Under the pieces are notes generated by a model. That model saw nothing but the letters and a program-made list of their open reading frames with translations, made no database searches and had not been told where the DNA came from. Of a stretch of 64,000 bases of DNA, positions 61,955 through 64,000 are shown one piece after another. Origin of the DNA: Acinetobacter calcoaceticus. Lineage in GTDB: Bacteria > Pseudomonadota > Gammaproteobacteria > Pseudomonadales > Moraxellaceae. Location: NCBI RefSeq assembly GCF_016508255.1, contig NZ_JADVKT010000001.1, forward strand, positions 434,001 through 498,000. The letters run 5' to 3'. The translations under genes were made by a program, and so were the position numbers. Each line of letters starts with the position of its first letter. Position 1 is the first letter of the stretch.

Positions 61955-62030
61955 TCTCCAATAGCTCAGTCGGTAGAGCGACGGACTGTTAATCCGCAGG
62001 TCCCTGGTTCGAGCCCAGGTTGGAGAGCCA
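61955..62030 (+). tRNA. tRNA-Asn (anticodon GTT), copy 3
   Basis: A 76-base cloverleaf identical to copy 1, with encoded CCA. It lies 181 bases after copy 2, beyond that copy's terminator, so it probably has its own promoter. The flanks resemble those of the other copies (AGATTCTCC before and GCCAAGATTCT after), which suggests local duplication. Confidence 0.97.
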
Positions 62031-62037
62031 AGATTCT

Positions 62038-62069
62038 TAAAAACCCACTCATCATGAGTGGGTTTTTAT
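62038..62069 (+). terminator. Terminator after tRNA-Asn copy 3
   Basis: The stem AAACCCACTC/GAGTGGGTTT (62041-62050 with 62056-62065), then TTATTT. It ends about 20 bases before the DUF2726 gene. Confidence 0.85.
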
Positions 62070-62086
62070 TTGTATGATGCCTTCAC

Positions 62087-62530
62087 ATGTTCGAATCGAG
62101 TCATTTATTTTTTATAGTTTTAGGTTGCGTAAGCACCTGCATTTTTCTTCTTGTTTGTTTTCGTCCCTACTTATTTCCAAAACAAAAATTCTTTGCTCGT
62201 CCTGTCATTACCAACTTTGAAACTCAAATGTTTATCCGCTTAAAACAAAGTTTTCCAAGTTATCATGTTTTAGCACAAGTGGCTTTTAGCGCTTTAATTA
62301 CCAGTAAGGACTACAAAATTCGTAGCCAGTTCAACCGAAAAGTTACCGACTTTGTTGTGCTTAACGAAAAGATGGAAGTGATTGCCATTATTGAGCTAGA
62401 TGACCCTTCCCATCTTGAAAAAGCGGAAGAAGATCGTATTCGTGATCAAATGCTCACAGAAGCAGGTTACATAGTAAGACGTTATACAAATATCCCGACT
62501 GTACGTCAGCTACAAAAGGATATTCATTAA
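62087..62530 (+). CDS. DUF2726-family membrane-anchored protein
   Basis: A 147-residue protein. One N-terminal helix (about 8-27, FFIVLGCVSTCIFLLVCF) precedes a cytoplasmic domain. The domain has NFETQMFIRLKQSFPSYHVLAQVAFSALI, then NRKVTDFVVLNEKMEVIAIIELDD and IRDQMLTEAGYIVRRYTN. This is the DUF2726 pattern, with an Asp and Glu-x-Asp arrangement like restriction-endonuclease folds. It may bind or cut nucleic acid; the activity is unproven. The start lacks a strong site and follows a tRNA terminator closely. Confidence 0.75.
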   Translation: MFESSHLFFIVLGCVSTCIFLLVCFRPYLFPKQKFFARPVITNFETQMFIRLKQSFPSYHVLAQVAFSALITSKDYKIRSQFNRKVTDFVVLNEKMEVIAIIELDDPSHLEKAEEDRIRDQMLTEAGYIVRRYTNIPTVRQLQKDIH

Positions 62531-62745
62531 TTAAAGACAGCTTTTATTTTTTTTTCAGAATTTGCCGCTTCTTTTTCAGCTATTCGTTTTGCCATTTCTA
62601 TACGTTGCTGCTCATATTTTTTTTTAGTCTTAGCATCACTCTTTGCAGCCAAGAAAAGTATTCCAATAATCAGAAAAGGAATAAGTAAACCTAATCCCAT
62701 TAATAACCAAGGAATAGATTTTTTCTCAACAGGTTGCTGGTTCAT
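62527..62745 (-). CDS. Small membrane protein of unknown function
   Basis: A 72-residue protein with one strong helix (about 13-36, IPWLLMGLGLLIPFLIIGILFLAA) and a basic, charged C-terminal coil (DAKTKKKYEQQRIEMAKRIAEKEAANSEKKIKAVFN). The start MNQQPVEKK at 62745 is a guess; the frame runs 15 codons further. Its stop overlaps the DUF2726 stop by 4 bases on the other strand. No homologue is recognised. Confidence 0.5.
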   Translation of the reverse strand: MNQQPVEKKSIPWLLMGLGLLIPFLIIGILFLAAKSDAKTKKKYEQQRIEMAKRIAEKEAANSEKKIKAVFN

Positions 62746-62796
62746 AAGTGATTTAAACTCAAACGGTATCAATTTTAAGATGCGTAACAATATAAC

Positions 62797-62829
62797 AAAA
62801 AAAGAGCCACTATAAAGAGGCTCTTTTCT
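62797..62829. terminator. Terminator between the small membrane protein gene and the lipase-like gene
   Basis: The stem AAAAGAGCC/GGCTCTTTT (62800-62808 with 62819-62827) has T-rich sequence on both sides. On the minus strand it lies about 31 bases past the lipase-like stop. Confidence 0.75.
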
Positions 62830-62859
62830 TAAGATAACGTCTAGTTAAGTAAATAAAAC

Positions 62860-64000
62860 TCAGAATTTGCCTGTACAGTGAGGACTTTGGCTAGCATCTT
62901 TCTGCGCATCAGTTAGCACAATACCGGTACCTGCTGACATATTAGTTTGAATAAAATCTACAGCATTTGCATTTTGACATACGATTGCTTGTGTATGAAT
63001 CGCATTCGGTACAATTGTTAAGTTATAACCCTTATCGTAGGCTGCTTGAGGGAAAAACTTTAAAGCATTCGCTTTCATATTTGCGAATAAGGCTTGCGTT
63101 ACTACAGGCAATACTGCCTGATCTTTTTCACCTTGAATAATAAATACAGGTGCTTTAATAACTTTCTCGGCTGTAGCATTTGTCGCGGGTTGAGTCGCTG
63201 TCAAGAAATTTTGAACAACTTGATCTGCTTTGAATTTATTCAGATCAATACCGTATTGCGCAATTTGGTGTGTAGGATCTGCCAAGAAAGCTAAGATTCC
63301 CGCTTTAAATTTCTCTTGTAGGCCATTTGCAGTATCAGGTGCAGAATAACTTAAACATGCACCATCATCTCCTGTACGACCATAAGCCAATTCAGCAATG
63401 TCAGCCGCTCCTGAGGTAAAGATTGACTTCATATCATAATTTGGTTGTTGTGCCTTAATCCCTGCACTTGCAAAGGCAGCATATGCTAGCAATTCGGCAT
63501 AACCATCTGCCGTTTTATCAATTGTTGGTACAGCAAGCGCCATTGGATCATTTGGAGACATTTGTCCTGCAGCTATCGCTGCATCAATCTGCCTGCGTAC
63601 TGCAATTGCCTGATCTAATTTACTAAGCTTATAGCCACTGTCTTGATTCATTGCAGGATCAATATAAATTTGAATGATTGTGCCCAAGCTAGATGCCGGT
63701 GCCCCCGCTACCGCTCCTTTATAACTTGCATCCGTATTGGCAAATTCAGCAGTGCCCAATGATGCATGCCCACCTTGTGACTGGCCAATTGACATCCAAT
63801 CACCTTTTAATTGGTTACCATAATGGTCTTTTGCTGCTTTGACTGCCGCTAGTGCAGATTTTGCTTCACTTGATAAGTTTAAGTAAGGATGCACTCCTGG
63901 TGTACCTAAACCCTCATAATCTGGTGCCACAATTACATAACCCGCAGCTAACAAACTTTCAGCTAGAATTTTAAATCGTGGATTAATTGTATTTTTACTT
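62860..64000 (-). CDS. Lipase-like alpha/beta-hydrolase, 5' part beyond the window
   Basis: A partial gene of at least 379 codons. The frame is open to the right edge (64000), and the upstream part is missing, including any signal sequence. The nucleophile elbow is GQSQGGHA, the acid is probably in IQGEKDQAVLP, and the His in NAIHTQAIV. LLAAGYVIVAPDYEGLGTPG matches the paralogue at 22328, as does the residue pattern NPRFKILAESLL just before it. TTG at 63954 is not the start, since matching sequence continues beyond it. The substrate is unknown. Confidence 0.82.
   Translation of the reverse strand, partial: SKNTINPRFKILAESLLAAGYVIVAPDYEGLGTPGVHPYLNLSSEAKSALAAVKAAKDHYGNQLKGDWMSIGQSQGGHASLGTAEFANTDASYKGAVAGAPASSLGTIIQIYIDPAMNQDSGYKLSKLDQAIAVRRQIDAAIAAGQMSPNDPMALAVPTIDKTADGYAELLAYAAFASAGIKAQQPNYDMKSIFTSGAADIAELAYGRTGDDGACLSYSAPDTANGLQEKFKAGILAFLADPTHQIAQYGIDLNKFKADQVVQNFLTATQPATNATAEKVIKAPVFIIQGEKDQAVLPVVTQALFANMKANALKFFPQAAYDKGYNLTIVPNAIHTQAIVCQNANAVDFIQTNMSAGTGIVLTDAQKDASQSPHCTGKF

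Noticed and set aside
61614..62030. tRNA repeats as a CRISPR array or prophage attachment site
   Set aside because: The three repeats are full tRNA-Asn cloverleafs. No integrase and no partial tRNA copy (att site) is seen nearby.
1..64000. Insertion sequences, integrons, toxin-antitoxin pairs, defence islands, CRISPR arrays
   Set aside because: No transposase, integrase, cas gene, terminal inverted repeats with target duplications, or paired small toxin-antitoxin genes were found on either strand.

Overview
The window reads as chromosomal core DNA of an Acinetobacter from the A. calcoaceticus-baumannii complex. The evidence is a complete adeIJK efflux operon, an AbeS-type SMR pump, AT-rich intergenic DNA, and the gene style of Moraxellaceae (sthA, a multidomain FadE, MaeB with a phosphotransacetylase tail, rodA-mltB-rlpA). 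The species cannot be fixed from sequence reading alone. There is no prophage, insertion sequence, integron, CRISPR array or secretion island. Almost all genes have clear families.

Layout. 0-10 kb: a YgiW-like periplasmic protein, a GspE-type secretion ATPase, an MgtC/DUF4010 membrane protein, trmO, fpr, a divergent phzF/mocR pair, and trhP (yegQ) with a YfhL-type ferredoxin. 10-14.7 kb: abeS, a four-gene basic amino acid ABC importer on the minus strand, and a LysR regulator. 14.9-22 kb: adeIJK and glyA converging on one shared terminator. 22-32 kb: a lipoprotein lipase-like hydrolase, an ExoX-like nuclease, tRNA-Arg(CCG), a yadGH-queF operon ending in an unknown gene, then rodA-mltB-rlpA for wall elongation and maturation. 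32-38 kb: an Mpo1-like protein, AraC-azlCD, a DUF3465 protein, rpsB-tsf and map. 38-42 kb: an OmpW-like porin, then narK behind a sigma-54 promoter and a structured leader. An operon scar and the decayed 3' end of an MFS gene follow narK. 42-51.7 kb: sthA, lipA, fadE, a carboxymuconolactone decarboxylase homologue, a papain-like-fold protein, then an SAH riboswitch driving ahcY-metF, and rsmE. 51.8-64 kb: a PAS-GGDEF-EAL protein, maeB, cca, a DegS-like protease, a Nif3-family protein, sodB, three tRNA-Asn genes, a DUF2726 protein, a small membrane protein, and a second lipase-like gene cut by the right edge.

How the parts work together. ahcY and metF remove S-adenosylhomocysteine and rebuild the methyl cycle, and a riboswitch sensing SAH precedes them. 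RodA, MltB and RlpA act on peptidoglycan. AdeIJK spans the envelope. TrhP, TrmO, QueF, Cca and the tRNA genes make tRNA modification and supply a recurring theme.

I found no wholly new multi-gene system. The best leads are RNA-level. One is the narK leader, with a sigma-54 promoter, two ANTAR-type hexaloop hairpins and a possible Shine-Dalgarno-masking pairing. The others are the SAH riboswitch, a 14-bp hairpin holding the cca ribosome binding site, a nested hairpin before maeB, and a compensatory acceptor-stem pair among the tRNA-Asn copies.
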